Assembly: GCF_017592555.1 (NCBI RefSeq)
Contig: NZ_JAGFNS010000049.1
Span: forward strand, 1 to 44,466
Origin: Actinoplanes flavus
Lineage (GTDB): Bacteria; Actinomycetota; Actinomycetes; Mycobacteriales; Micromonosporaceae
Direction: 5' to 3'
Length of the DNA stretch: 44,466 nucleotides
The position numbers and the translations under genes were made by a program. Within the stretch, counting starts at the first letter, position 1. Each line of letters begins with the position of its first letter. The notes beneath the pieces were generated by a model. The model had not been told where the DNA came from and did not search any database. It saw only the letters and a program-made list of their open reading frames with translations. Shown piece after piece: positions 8,373 to 15,554 of the stretch.

Positions 8373-9134
8373 ATGGACGGCCTTGAACCTTACCGACCGC
8401 GATCCCGGGTCGACGGCATGGCAACGGTGGACATCGGCCGGCAGATGGAGGTCCATCGCCTCGCGGTCGCCGGCGGCGAAACGCGGATCGCCCGTGACAC
8501 CGGTCATCGGCTGGGCCGGGTGCTGCTGCCATTGTCCCGGTTCGCCGAGGTGCAGGCCATCGCTACCGCGACGTTGACCCTGGGCCCGGATGCCGGCGCC
8601 TTTTACCAACGTGGCTGGGCCCGCCATGCAACCGGCCGGCCCCGGCCAGCACTGGAGGACTTCCAGTCGGCCCTCAACCTGTTCCGGCAAGCCGACAATC
8701 GCGGCGACGAAGCCCCCACCCTCAACAACATCGGCCTCGTGTACAACGGGCTGGGCGACCGACGGCAGGCACTGGACCACTACCAACAGGCCCTGCCCAT
8801 CGCCCGGGAGATCGGCAACCGGTCCGGCGAAGCCGCCGCCCTCAACAACATCGGCGGCGTGTACTTCGGGCTGGGCGATCGACGGCGGGCACTGGACTAC
8901 TACCAACTGGCCCTGCCCATCCAGCGCGAGGTCGGCGACCGGGTCACCGAAGCCGTCACCCGGTACAACATCGCGATGATTCACCGCGACGGCGGCAAGC
9001 TCAACCTGGCCGTCGCTGAGCTCGAACGCGTCGTCGACCTGGACCGCCAGGTGGAGCACCCCGACCTGGCGGACGACACCGCGATGCTGGAGCAAGTGCG
9101 TCAAGAGCTGGCACAAACCCACACCGAGACCTGA
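8373..9134 (+). CDS. Orphan tetratricopeptide-repeat protein
   Basis: ATG 8373 is preferred because GAAGAGG lies about 8 bases upstream; alternatives are GTG 8337 and ATG 8418. The roughly 253-residue protein is built of TPR units of the LNNIG type (TLNNIGLVYNGLGDRRQALD, ALNNIGGVYFGLGDRRRALD), each with paired helices and the Asn-Asn-Ile-Gly signature seen in actinobacterial NB-ARC and CHAT-associated TPR proteins. It carries no catalytic or membrane domain. It could be a scaffold or the leftover sensor part of a larger NTPase-TPR protein. The repeats are unusually similar at DNA level, suggesting recent duplication. It converges with the methyltransferase gene. Confidence 0.75.
   Translation: MDGLEPYRPRSRVDGMATVDIGRQMEVHRLAVAGGETRIARDTGHRLGRVLLPLSRFAEVQAIATATLTLGPDAGAFYQRGWARHATGRPRPALEDFQSALNLFRQADNRGDEAPTLNNIGLVYNGLGDRRQALDHYQQALPIAREIGNRSGEAAALNNIGGVYFGLGDRRRALDYYQLALPIQREVGDRVTEAVTRYNIAMIHRDGGKLNLAVAELERVVDLDRQVEHPDLADDTAMLEQVRQELAQTHTET
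8709..8948 (+). repeat. Tandem 120-bp TPR-coding repeats
   Basis: Units starting at 8709 and 8829 are close copies with an exact 120-base period (40 codons); a more diverged third unit begins at 8949. The similarity extends through synonymous positions, so duplication or gene conversion is recent. The array codes for LNNIG-type TPR helices. Confidence 0.75.
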
Positions 9135-9172
9135 TCAACGCGTCTGCCCGAGCCGCTGAAAGGAGATCAGGT
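9129..9172. terminator. Possible bidirectional terminator between convergent genes
   Basis: Perfect 8-base inverted arms ACCTGATC (9129-9136) and GATCAGGT (9165-9172) embrace the stop codons of the TPR gene and the methyltransferase. The loop is 28 bases and there is no T-run. The symmetry may be partly accidental. Confidence 0.3.
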
Positions 9173-9736
9173 TCGGGTGGTGCTGGTGAGGTAGCCGGGG
9201 AGGCGGATGTGGTCGCCGTTCCAGAATGCGGCCACGTCGGCCGGTGTGACCTGGGTGTTCGTCCAGTCCGGGGCGGTGAAGACCGAGCGCAGGTACTCCT
9301 CGGTGACGCCCCAGCCCTGGTCGGCCTCCACGCCGATGGCCAGCACGAACAGGCTTCCGCCCGGGACCAGGAGGGTGGGCAGCAGGGCGAGGTAGCCTTC
9401 CACGCCGCCCCAGCGGTGCAGGCTGTGCAGCAGGCCGGAGTCGAACACGATGTCGAACGGATCCATGGCCAGCTCGATGACGTCGCAGACCCGGAAGTCG
9501 ACGGTCACGGCGGCGGCGAACGCCTTGGTGCGGGCGCGTTCGATCGCGACCGACGAGATGTCGACAGCGGTCACCCGGTGGCCGCGGCGGGCGAGGGAGA
9601 TGGCCAGTTCGCCGGTGCCGCAGCCGAGGTCGAGCACGGACGCCCCGCGCGTCACCACCGCGGCGAGCGCGGGCTGCGGTCCGCCGATCTCCCAGGGTGT
9701 GGCGCCCTCCTGATAGATCTCGTCGTAGTCGGGCAT
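9167..9736 (-). CDS. Class I SAM-dependent methyltransferase
   Basis: The start is ATG 9736, with GGAG five bases upstream. The 189-residue protein has the Rossmann methyltransferase core: motif I SVLDLGCGTGELA (about 33-45), the acidic residue after strand 2 (VTAVDIS), motif II/III (VCDVIELAMDPFDIVFD) and SLFVLAI. It resembles small soluble methyltransferases of the Methyltransf_25 group that open with an Asp-Glu-Ile-Tyr segment and a Trp-Glu-Ile-Gly-Gly-Pro-Gln motif, a form related to thiopurine methyltransferase-like or chalcogen-detoxifying enzymes. The acceptor is unknown. It is a single gene converging with the TPR gene. A strongly palindromic GC block lies upstream. Confidence 0.85.
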   Translation of the reverse strand: MPDYDEIYQEGATPWEIGGPQPALAAVVTRGASVLDLGCGTGELAISLARRGHRVTAVDISSVAIERARTKAFAAAVTVDFRVCDVIELAMDPFDIVFDSGLLHSLHRWGGVEGYLALLPTLLVPGGSLFVLAIGVEADQGWGVTEEYLRSVFTAPDWTNTQVTPADVAAFWNGDHIRLPGYLTSTTRT

Positions 9737-9864
9737 CACGGCTCCTCGACGCCGCTGATGTCGGCGGCGGTGATCGGCGGCTCGCGCGGTTCACCCGCGA
9801 TGATGATCGATACCGCTCCCGGGCCGGAAACCGGCCTCTCTCCGACTTTATCCGGGTCGATGGG

Positions 9865-9916
9865 CCGGGCGCCCGGGCCGCCCCCCCCGGGCCCGGGGGG
9901 GGCCGCGCGCGCGGCC
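9865..9916. repeat. Cluster of three adjacent perfect GC palindromes
   Basis: Three self-complementary blocks stand almost end to end: 12 bp at 9865-9876 centred on GGCGCC; 24 bp at 9880-9903 consisting of G, eight C, GGGCCC, eight G and C; and 16 bp at 9901-9916 made of alternating GC flanked by GGCC and its complement. The cluster lies 16 bases after the chemoreceptor stop codon and about 130 bases before the methyltransferase start. It probably acts as a factor-independent terminator for the chemoreceptor transcript. The homopolymer runs are also places where assemblies go wrong. Confidence 0.6.
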
Positions 9917-9931
9917 GGCCCTTCGACGTGG

Positions 9932-11605
9932 TCAGTACCGGTATCGGGCCACGAGGCCCTGCAACTCGGTGCCCATGCGGGCCAGGTCCGCGCTGGCCTG
10001 CCGGGTGTCCTCGACACCGGTCGCGGCCAGCTGTGAGGCCTGGGCGACACCGGCGACGGTGGTGGCGATCTCGGTAGCGCCCGCCGCGGCGTCGGCGACG
10101 CTGCGGCTGATCTCGCTGGTGGTGGCGGCCTGCTCCTCGACGGCGCTGGCGATGGTGGTCTGGTAGTCGTTGATGCGGGCGATCACGTGGGTGATCTCGC
10201 CGATGGCCTCGACCGCGCCCTTCGCGTCGGTCTGGATGGCCTGCACCCGGCGGGAGATCTCCTCGGTGGCGCGGGCCGTCTCCTGGGCCAGGTCCTTGAC
10301 CTCGGTGGCGACGACCGCGAAGCCCTTGCCCGCGGCGCCGGCACGGGCGGATTCGATGGTGGCGTTCAGCGCGAGCAGGTTGGTCTGCTCGGCGATCGCG
10401 GTGATCACCTTGATCACGTCGCCGATCTCGGACGACGACACGCCGAGTTTCTCCACGGTGGCGTTGGTGGTGCCGGCCAGGATGACCGCGTTCTCGCCGA
10501 CGCGGGCCGCCTCGGTGGTGTTCTGGGAGATCTCGTTGATGGACGCGCCCATCTCCTCGGTGCCGGCCGCGACGATCTGCACGTTGTGTGACACCTGGTC
10601 CGCGGTGTCGGCGACCTGGCTCGCCATCCGGCTCGCGTCCCCGGAACCGGCCGCGACCTGGTCGCTGGTGACGGACAGTTCCTCGGATGCCGCGGCCAGC
10701 GTGTCCGCGTTGCCGGCCACGGCGCGGACCAGGATCAGGCTGCGTTCGAGTTCCTCGTTGAACGCGTCGGCCAGTTGTCCCATCTCGCGGCTGCCCGCCG
10801 GCTCGAGGCGGAAGGACAGGTCGTAGACGTCGCGGTCGCGGAGCGCGCCGGTGTAGCGCACCACGATCCGCCCGACCTTGGACTGGAGCAGGTACACCAC
10901 GCCGCCCATGACCAGCGGCAGCAGGACGGCCAGCGCGACGAGCAGGCGGATGGCGTTGCGGATCGACTGGTCGGCGTCGTCGACGACGGCCGCGGACCGC
11001 TCGTGCAGCAGCTGCTGGAAGTGCTGGAGCGGCTCGGTGATCACCGCCTTGTCCGCGAGGTACTGTTCGTCGAACATGATCGTCCGGGCGACCGCGAGTT
11101 TCTTGGCGTCGCTGAGGGCCGCGTCGGCCGCGGAGAGCGCGAATCCCGCGATCGCCGGCGGCATCTTCGCCTGCGGGACGCCGGTCGCCTCGAGGACGAG
11201 CCGCTGCGATCGTGACTCGGTCGCGACGAGCGCGTCGGAGTTGGCCTTGGCCTCGTCGACCAGTGCCAGCTCGTCCGCGGTGGCGCCGAGTTCCTTCAGC
11301 CGGCTCACCACCTGGTCGCGGGTCTCGGTGGTGTCGATCTCGTGCCAGTACGCGTCGAGGTGTGCCGGGTCGGCGGTGACGGCGTATTGGCGGGCCTTGT
11401 CGGTCAGCAGGTCGGAGGCGCCGAGAAGTCGCACTCCCAGCGCGTCGAACGTGGCCTGCCGGTCGGCGGCCGTCCGTTGGTCGTCGACGGCCTCGCCGGT
11501 CAGGCTGACGCCCAGGACCAGAAGGCCGGTGATCAGGCCAAGGCTGCCGACGGCCACCTTGCTGACGGTGGACTGCCGTAGTGCGGCCCGCTTCGAGATC
11601 GACAA
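9932..11605 (-). CDS. Methyl-accepting chemotaxis protein
   Basis: The start is TTG 11605, preceded by GAGGAG at a 7-8 base spacing; no ATG fits. The 557-residue protein has an N-terminal membrane helix (VGSLGLITGLLVLGVSLTG), an all-helical periplasmic four-helix-bundle sensor of about 190 residues, a second membrane helix (IRLLVALAVLLPLVMGGVVY), a HAMP-like linker, and the long coiled-coil signalling domain. The hairpin tip AEQTNLLALNATIESARAG is the conserved contact site for CheA and CheW. It signals ligand occupancy to the chemotaxis kinase, which fits motile-spored actinomycetes such as Actinoplanes. No che genes are adjacent, so it relies on a core system elsewhere. Confidence 0.93.
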   Translation of the reverse strand: MSISKRAALRQSTVSKVAVGSLGLITGLLVLGVSLTGEAVDDQRTAADRQATFDALGVRLLGASDLLTDKARQYAVTADPAHLDAYWHEIDTTETRDQVVSRLKELGATADELALVDEAKANSDALVATESRSQRLVLEATGVPQAKMPPAIAGFALSAADAALSDAKKLAVARTIMFDEQYLADKAVITEPLQHFQQLLHERSAAVVDDADQSIRNAIRLLVALAVLLPLVMGGVVYLLQSKVGRIVVRYTGALRDRDVYDLSFRLEPAGSREMGQLADAFNEELERSLILVRAVAGNADTLAAASEELSVTSDQVAAGSGDASRMASQVADTADQVSHNVQIVAAGTEEMGASINEISQNTTEAARVGENAVILAGTTNATVEKLGVSSSEIGDVIKVITAIAEQTNLLALNATIESARAGAAGKGFAVVATEVKDLAQETARATEEISRRVQAIQTDAKGAVEAIGEITHVIARINDYQTTIASAVEEQAATTSEISRSVADAAAGATEIATTVAGVAQASQLAATGVEDTRQASADLARMGTELQGLVARYRY

Positions 11606-11706
11606 GGGGCTTCTCCTCGCTGTCGCTTCGGGTACGTCTCCCGCAGCGTTCGGTCGCCGTGGCGGCCGAATGAGGCGCGTCTCACGTAGTGAAACCTGTT
11701 TGGTGA

Positions 11707-12456
11707 TCAGGTGGCCGTGCGGCGCAGCAGGGTTTCGACGCCGTCGAGAAGGCGGTCGAGGCCGAAGCGGAAGGAGCGGGCCGGGTCGCCGACGGCGTTG
11801 TACTCCTGACCGGCGACGGTGCCGACCCGGCCGGCGAGCGGGTAGGCGCCGGGCGGCATCACCCTCTCCAGGACGGGCGCGTTGGCCTCCCACCATTCGA
11901 GGTCGGTGATGCCGGACTCCTCGGTGGTGCGGCGGGCCAGGATCGACGTGCGGGCGGAGCCGGCCGTGAAGTCGCAGACCATGGTGATCACCTGGTCCAT
12001 CTCCAGGTCGGTGAGCCCGTAGCCCTCGATGGCTTGGAGCTGCCACTCGTAGCGGTCGCAGCCGTGGGGGCCGATCCACGGGCGGCTGGACTCGACCTGG
12101 AGCAGCCACGGGTGGCGGTGGAGCTCGTCCCACTGGTGCCGGGCCACCCCCGCCAGGCGGTCGCGGAGTGGGCCGTCCGGATGCGGCGGGTGCGGGATCT
12201 CGCCGATGACCTCGTCGACCATGAGGCCGATCAGTTCGGAGCGGCCCGGCACGTAGGTGTAGATCGACATCAGTTTGAGGCCGAGCCGGTCGGCGACCTT
12301 GCGCATGGAGAAGGCGGGCAGGCCGTCGTCGTCGGCGACCGCGATCCCGGCGCGGATCACCTCGTCGACGCTGACCCGCTGTTTGGGGCCGCGGGTGCCC
12401 TGCGGGGTGCCGAGCTTCGAGCGCCACAGCAGGTTCAAAGTCCGATCCGGTTCCAC
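11707..12456 (-). CDS. TetR-family transcriptional regulator
   Basis: GTG 12456 starts a 249-residue protein. A TetR DNA-binding domain spans about residues 27-75 (VSVDEVIRAGIAVADDDG, FSMRKVADRLGLKLMSIYTY). The C-terminal ligand domain has the features of the TetR_C group that includes tetracycline-type repressors (helical, with many His and Trp residues such as HRHPWLLQV). It is divergent from an ABC exporter gene pair, with 81 bases between the start codons. The inverted repeat at 12505-12521 is the likely operator. By analogy it represses the exporter until a ligand binds. Confidence 0.9.
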   Translation of the reverse strand: MEPDRTLNLLWRSKLGTPQGTRGPKQRVSVDEVIRAGIAVADDDGLPAFSMRKVADRLGLKLMSIYTYVPGRSELIGLMVDEVIGEIPHPPHPDGPLRDRLAGVARHQWDELHRHPWLLQVESSRPWIGPHGCDRYEWQLQAIEGYGLTDLEMDQVITMVCDFTAGSARTSILARRTTEESGITDLEWWEANAPVLERVMPPGAYPLAGRVGTVAGQEYNAVGDPARSFRFGLDRLLDGVETLLRRTAT

Positions 12457-12504
12457 GTGGCACAGACTACCCCGTGAGGTGTACGGTGTTCCGCGCTACG
12501 ATTT

Positions 12505-12521
12505 TCCGTAAGGCATACGGA
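12505..12521. promoter_or_regulatory. Putative TetR operator (TCCGTA-N5-TACGGA)
   Basis: Perfect 6-base arms TCCGTA and TACGGA separated by AGGCA lie between the divergent tetR-type gene and the ABC ATPase, ending 3 bases before the AAGGAG ribosome binding site of the ATPase gene. Arm length and position suit a TetR dimer. A second copy is not evident. Confidence 0.5.
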
Positions 12522-12537
12522 GTTAAGGAGCGTTCCT

Positions 12538-13446
12538 GTGGACACCCTGTTCGCCGAGGGATTGCGCAAGAGATATGGCGACCTCGACGCCCTGGACGGC
12601 TTCGACCTGCACGTGCCGGCCGGGGTCATCCACGGCCTGCTCGGGCCCAACGGCGCCGGCAAGACCACCGCGGTGAAGGCCCTGACCACCCTGATCGACC
12701 TGGACGCCGGCACCGCCCGGGTCGCCGGCTTCGACGTCCGCGGCCAGGCCAGGCAGGTGCGCGCCAGCATCGGCCTGGTCGGGCAGAACCCGGCGGTCGA
12801 CGAGATCCTCGGCGGCCGGCAGAACCTGGTGATGTTCGGCCGGCTCTACGGGCTCGGCAAGGCCGCCGCCCAGGCCCGCGCCGACGAGCTGCTCGACCTG
12901 TTCGAGCTGACCGGGGCGGCCGAGCGGGCCGTCTCCACGTACAGCGGGGGCATGCGCCGCCGCCTCGACATCGCCGCCGGCCTGGTGCTCACCCCGGCCG
13001 TGCTGTTCCTCGACGAACCGACCACCGGCCTGGACCCGCGCGCCCGCAACGAGGTGTGGACGAGCATCCGGGAGACCGCGGCCCGCGGCACCACGGTCCT
13101 GCTCACCACGCAGTACCTGGACGAGGCCGACCAGCTGGCGTCGGAGATCTCGGTGATGAACCACGGCCGGGTGATCGCCGAGGGCAGCCCGGAGGCTTTG
13201 AAACGCCGGATCGGCGGCGACCGGGTCACCGTCACCCTGCGCGGGCCGCTCGACGAGGCCGCCCGCGCGCTCGGCGGGGTCACCGACGAGGAGACCCGGT
13301 CGGTGACGGTCGAGGTCACCGAGGGCCTGGCCGCGATCGTGCGCACCCTGGACGCCCTCGACGCCGGCATCGAGGACCTCCAGCTGCGCCGCCCCACCCT
13401 CGACGAGGTGTTCCTGACCCTGACCGAGAAGGAGCCGGTGACATGA
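12538..13446 (+). CDS. Daunorubicin-resistance-type ABC transporter ATPase (DrrA-like)
   Basis: GTG 12538 has AAGGAG seven bases upstream. The 302-residue protein contains Walker A GPNGAGKTT (36-44), Q-loop (GLVGQNPAVDEIL), signature YSGGM (135-139), Walker B VLFLDEPTTGLD (155-166) and switch motif LLTTQYLDEADQLA. The C-terminal extension ending in RPTLDEVFLTLT is the conserved DrrA/CcmA-like tail. It energises drug export together with the permease that starts inside its stop codon at 13443. The adjacent divergent TetR regulator supports inducible efflux. It is a separate system from the ABC pair at 5815-7541. Confidence 0.93.
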   Translation: MDTLFAEGLRKRYGDLDALDGFDLHVPAGVIHGLLGPNGAGKTTAVKALTTLIDLDAGTARVAGFDVRGQARQVRASIGLVGQNPAVDEILGGRQNLVMFGRLYGLGKAAAQARADELLDLFELTGAAERAVSTYSGGMRRRLDIAAGLVLTPAVLFLDEPTTGLDPRARNEVWTSIRETAARGTTVLLTTQYLDEADQLASEISVMNHGRVIAEGSPEALKRRIGGDRVTVTLRGPLDEAARALGGVTDEETRSVTVEVTEGLAAIVRTLDALDAGIEDLQLRRPTLDEVFLTLTEKEPVT

Positions 13447-14222
13447 CGACCCTGCGCGCGGGCTGGATCATCACGCAACGGGACCTGGCCCACTGGGTGC
13501 GCCAGCCCTGGGGGCCGATCTTCGGCCTGATGTTCTCGATCATGCTGCTGCTGGTGTTCGGGTTCCTGTTCGGCGGGGCGATCAACGTGCCCGGCGGCGG
13601 GGACTACATCGCCTACCTGCTGCCCGGCATGATGGCCCTGAGCATGCTGTTCGGCGTCGAGTCGACGGCCACCGCCATGGGCAACGACGCCCGCAAGGGC
13701 ATCACCGACCGGTTCCGGGCCATGCCGATCGGCAGCGCCTCGGTGGCGCTCGGGCGGGTCGGCGCCGACATGACCAACTCGACGGTGGAGCTGCTGGTCA
13801 TGCTGGTCGGCGGGCTGGCGGTCGGGTGGCGGATCACCGGGGACGCGACTGCGGCGGCTCTGGCCGTACTCCTGCTGTTGCTCCTGAGGTTTTCGATGCT
13901 GTGGATCGGGATCTTCATCGGGCTGCGGTTCCGCGGCGAGGGCGCCACGTCGGCGGTGCAGGTGCTGGTGTGGCCGATCGGGTTCCTGTCGACGGCGATC
14001 GTGTCGGCCGAGACGATGCCGGGCTGGCTGGGTGCGATCGCCGCGTGGAATCCGCTGTCCGCGACGGCGACCGCGGCCCGTGAGCTGTTCGGCAATCCGA
14101 CCGGCGTGACCGGCGGGGTGCTCGCCGACCACGCCGTGCTGCTGGCGGTGGCCTGGCCGGTGCTGCTCACGGCGATCTTCGCGCCGCTGTCGGCCCGGGC
14201 CTACCGGCGACTACGGGCGTAG
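13443..14222 (+). CDS. ABC-2 type drug exporter permease (DrrB-like)
   Basis: ATG 13443 overlaps the ATPase stop as ATGA. The 259-residue protein has six predicted membrane helices. They begin with GPIFGLMFSIMLLLVFGFLF after a short cytoplasmic N-terminus, and include YLLPGMMALSMLFG, LLVMLVGGLAVGW, a Leu-rich helix around residue 145, and a C-terminal helix near residue 240. The VSAETMPGWLGAIAAWNPLS loop with the following TATAARELF is a conserved ABC-2 signature. It forms the membrane channel for the DrrA-like ATPase. It converges with the sulfotransferase gene, 5 bases away, and a strong hairpin lies just after its stop. Confidence 0.9.
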   Translation: MTTLRAGWIITQRDLAHWVRQPWGPIFGLMFSIMLLLVFGFLFGGAINVPGGGDYIAYLLPGMMALSMLFGVESTATAMGNDARKGITDRFRAMPIGSASVALGRVGADMTNSTVELLVMLVGGLAVGWRITGDATAAALAVLLLLLLRFSMLWIGIFIGLRFRGEGATSAVQVLVWPIGFLSTAIVSAETMPGWLGAIAAWNPLSATATAARELFGNPTGVTGGVLADHAVLLAVAWPVLLTAIFAPLSARAYRRLRA

Positions 14223-14227
14223 TCGGG

Positions 14228-15319
14228 TCAGCCGAGGGTGCGGCGCAGGCCGCGCCGCACCCCACCGGCCCGGCTGCGGATCCGGGCCATGATCGTCGGC
14301 TCCGGTACGGGCACCTGCTGCCGTAGCTCGTCGGCGTGCCCGAGCATGCCCACGATGGTCTCGACGGCGGCGTCCAGGATCTGCCGTTCGTCCAGCTCGT
14401 CCGGGGTGGGCGTCCGCGTCATCCCGGCCGGTCGCAGCTCGGACAGGTCGCCGACGATGTGACACGGATAGTCCTGGAGTTCCTTGATCTGCTGCTCGGC
14501 CAGGTCGGCGATCCACTCGGCGCGGTCCAGGCCGACACCGAACCGCATGTCGTTGTCCCGCCGTTGCAGCACCGCCCGGACCAGATGCTGGTGCACCACC
14601 CGCTGATAGGGCATCCGATGCGGGAACCGGTCGCCGAGCGCCAGGTTGACCCGCCGCAGCAGCTCGATCTCCGGCGCGCCGAGCGACGGATTCGCGCTGG
14701 GCACGGTCGTCTCGCAGACGCCGTCCGGAATGCCGATGATCCCGGCGAACCGCTGCCACAGCAGCTCCCGCGGCGCGCCCGGCGGCGGGACGGTGACGAT
14801 GTGCCGGCGCTCCGGCGGCACCAGGTCACCCCAGCGCAGGAACATCCGGTTGGCGGTGTGGTGCTCCCAGAACCCCTCGAACCTGCCGGTCTCGACGGCC
14901 GCGACGAACTCCTCGAACCGCCAGGTGCTGCGGGCCCGGATGCTCTGCTGCCACATCGACGGGAAGGTCCGCCACAGGTCACGGGCGGCGACGATGACGT
15001 GCACCTCGGAAGGCTGGAGGCTCTCCACGGCCCGTTTCGCCTGCTCGGCGCCGGCGGCCCCGAATCCCTCGTTGGTGAGCACGACGTCGCCCGGCCACCG
15101 GGCGAACGTCTCGACCAGCCGGTCCCACGTCCAGTACGCCTGCGGGTCACGCCACGGCACCTGCCGCAGGTCGGTCATCGCCTGGTCGTGCGCCGTGAAC
15201 GAGACCGGCATCAGCAGACCGGCCCGTTTCAGCCGCCCGCTGTTGTTCCAGAGCACGTCCTGCATGAACGTGCTACCGGTCTTGGGCGCACCGATGTGCA
15301 CGAAAACGCGCCGTGGCAT
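14228..15319 (-). CDS. Sulfotransferase-family protein
   Basis: ATG 15319 opens MPRRVFVHIGAPKTGSTFMQ, where HIGAPKTGST is the 5'-phosphosulfate-binding loop of PAPS-dependent sulfotransferases (residues about 8-17). The helix after it and the later strand VHVIVAARDLWRTFPSMWQQ correspond to the 3'-phosphate-binding Arg/Ser region. The full length of 363 residues is normal for bacterial sulfotransferase-like proteins. These transfer sulfate from PAPS to a carbohydrate, lipid or natural product; the acceptor is unknown and no PAPS-synthesis genes are adjacent. The highly basic C-terminal tail coincides with a terminator hairpin of the facing operon. Confidence 0.85.
   Translation of the reverse strand: MPRRVFVHIGAPKTGSTFMQDVLWNNSGRLKRAGLLMPVSFTAHDQAMTDLRQVPWRDPQAYWTWDRLVETFARWPGDVVLTNEGFGAAGAEQAKRAVESLQPSEVHVIVAARDLWRTFPSMWQQSIRARSTWRFEEFVAAVETGRFEGFWEHHTANRMFLRWGDLVPPERRHIVTVPPPGAPRELLWQRFAGIIGIPDGVCETTVPSANPSLGAPEIELLRRVNLALGDRFPHRMPYQRVVHQHLVRAVLQRRDNDMRFGVGLDRAEWIADLAEQQIKELQDYPCHIVGDLSELRPAGMTRTPTPDELDERQILDAAVETIVGMLGHADELRQQVPVPEPTIMARIRSRAGGVRRGLRRTLG
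14236..14262 (+). terminator. GC hairpin terminator of the exporter operon, inside the convergent gene
   Basis: GGGTGCGGCGC (14236-14246) and GCGCCGCACCC (14252-14262) form a perfect 11-base stem with a 5-base loop, starting 13 bases after the permease stop. There is no T-run, as is common in high-GC actinomycetes. It overlaps the last codons of the convergent sulfotransferase, whose Arg-rich C-terminus it encodes. Confidence 0.55.
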
Positions 15320-15361
15320 CCGGCCTCCACCTCATCCGTCCCGAACCCGTTGAATGATCAA

Positions 15362-15380
15362 CAACCTTGGTGAAAGGTTG
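15362..15380. promoter_or_regulatory. Small inverted repeat upstream of the sulfotransferase gene
   Basis: CAACCTT (15362-15368) and AAGGTTG (15374-15380) are perfect arms around GGTGA, about 43 bases upstream of the sulfotransferase start in a locally AT-richer patch. It may be an operator for that gene; the regulator is unknown. Confidence 0.35.
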
Positions 15381-15554
15381 ATGACACAGTCCCGTATCAA
15401 GTGTTTACGTCAGGTGACTGTCATCCCCGGGCCGAGCTGGGCGCCGACGTCTACGGTCTCGATTCGATCTTCGATGAGGCGGCGGGGCGGTCGCCGCCGA
15501 GCCGGCCCTCGTTGACCCGTTGGTTCCAGGGCCGGTGGGACCTACTGTGACGGC

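Noticed and set aside
7531..8577. 348-codon plus-strand frame overlapping the LexA-like gene
   Set aside because: It is out of frame with the LexA domains and Arg/Pro/Gly-rich.
12846..14132. 428-codon minus-strand frame across the DrrAB-like genes
   Set aside because: The sense strand has intact ABC motifs and helices; the antisense frame is a GC shadow.
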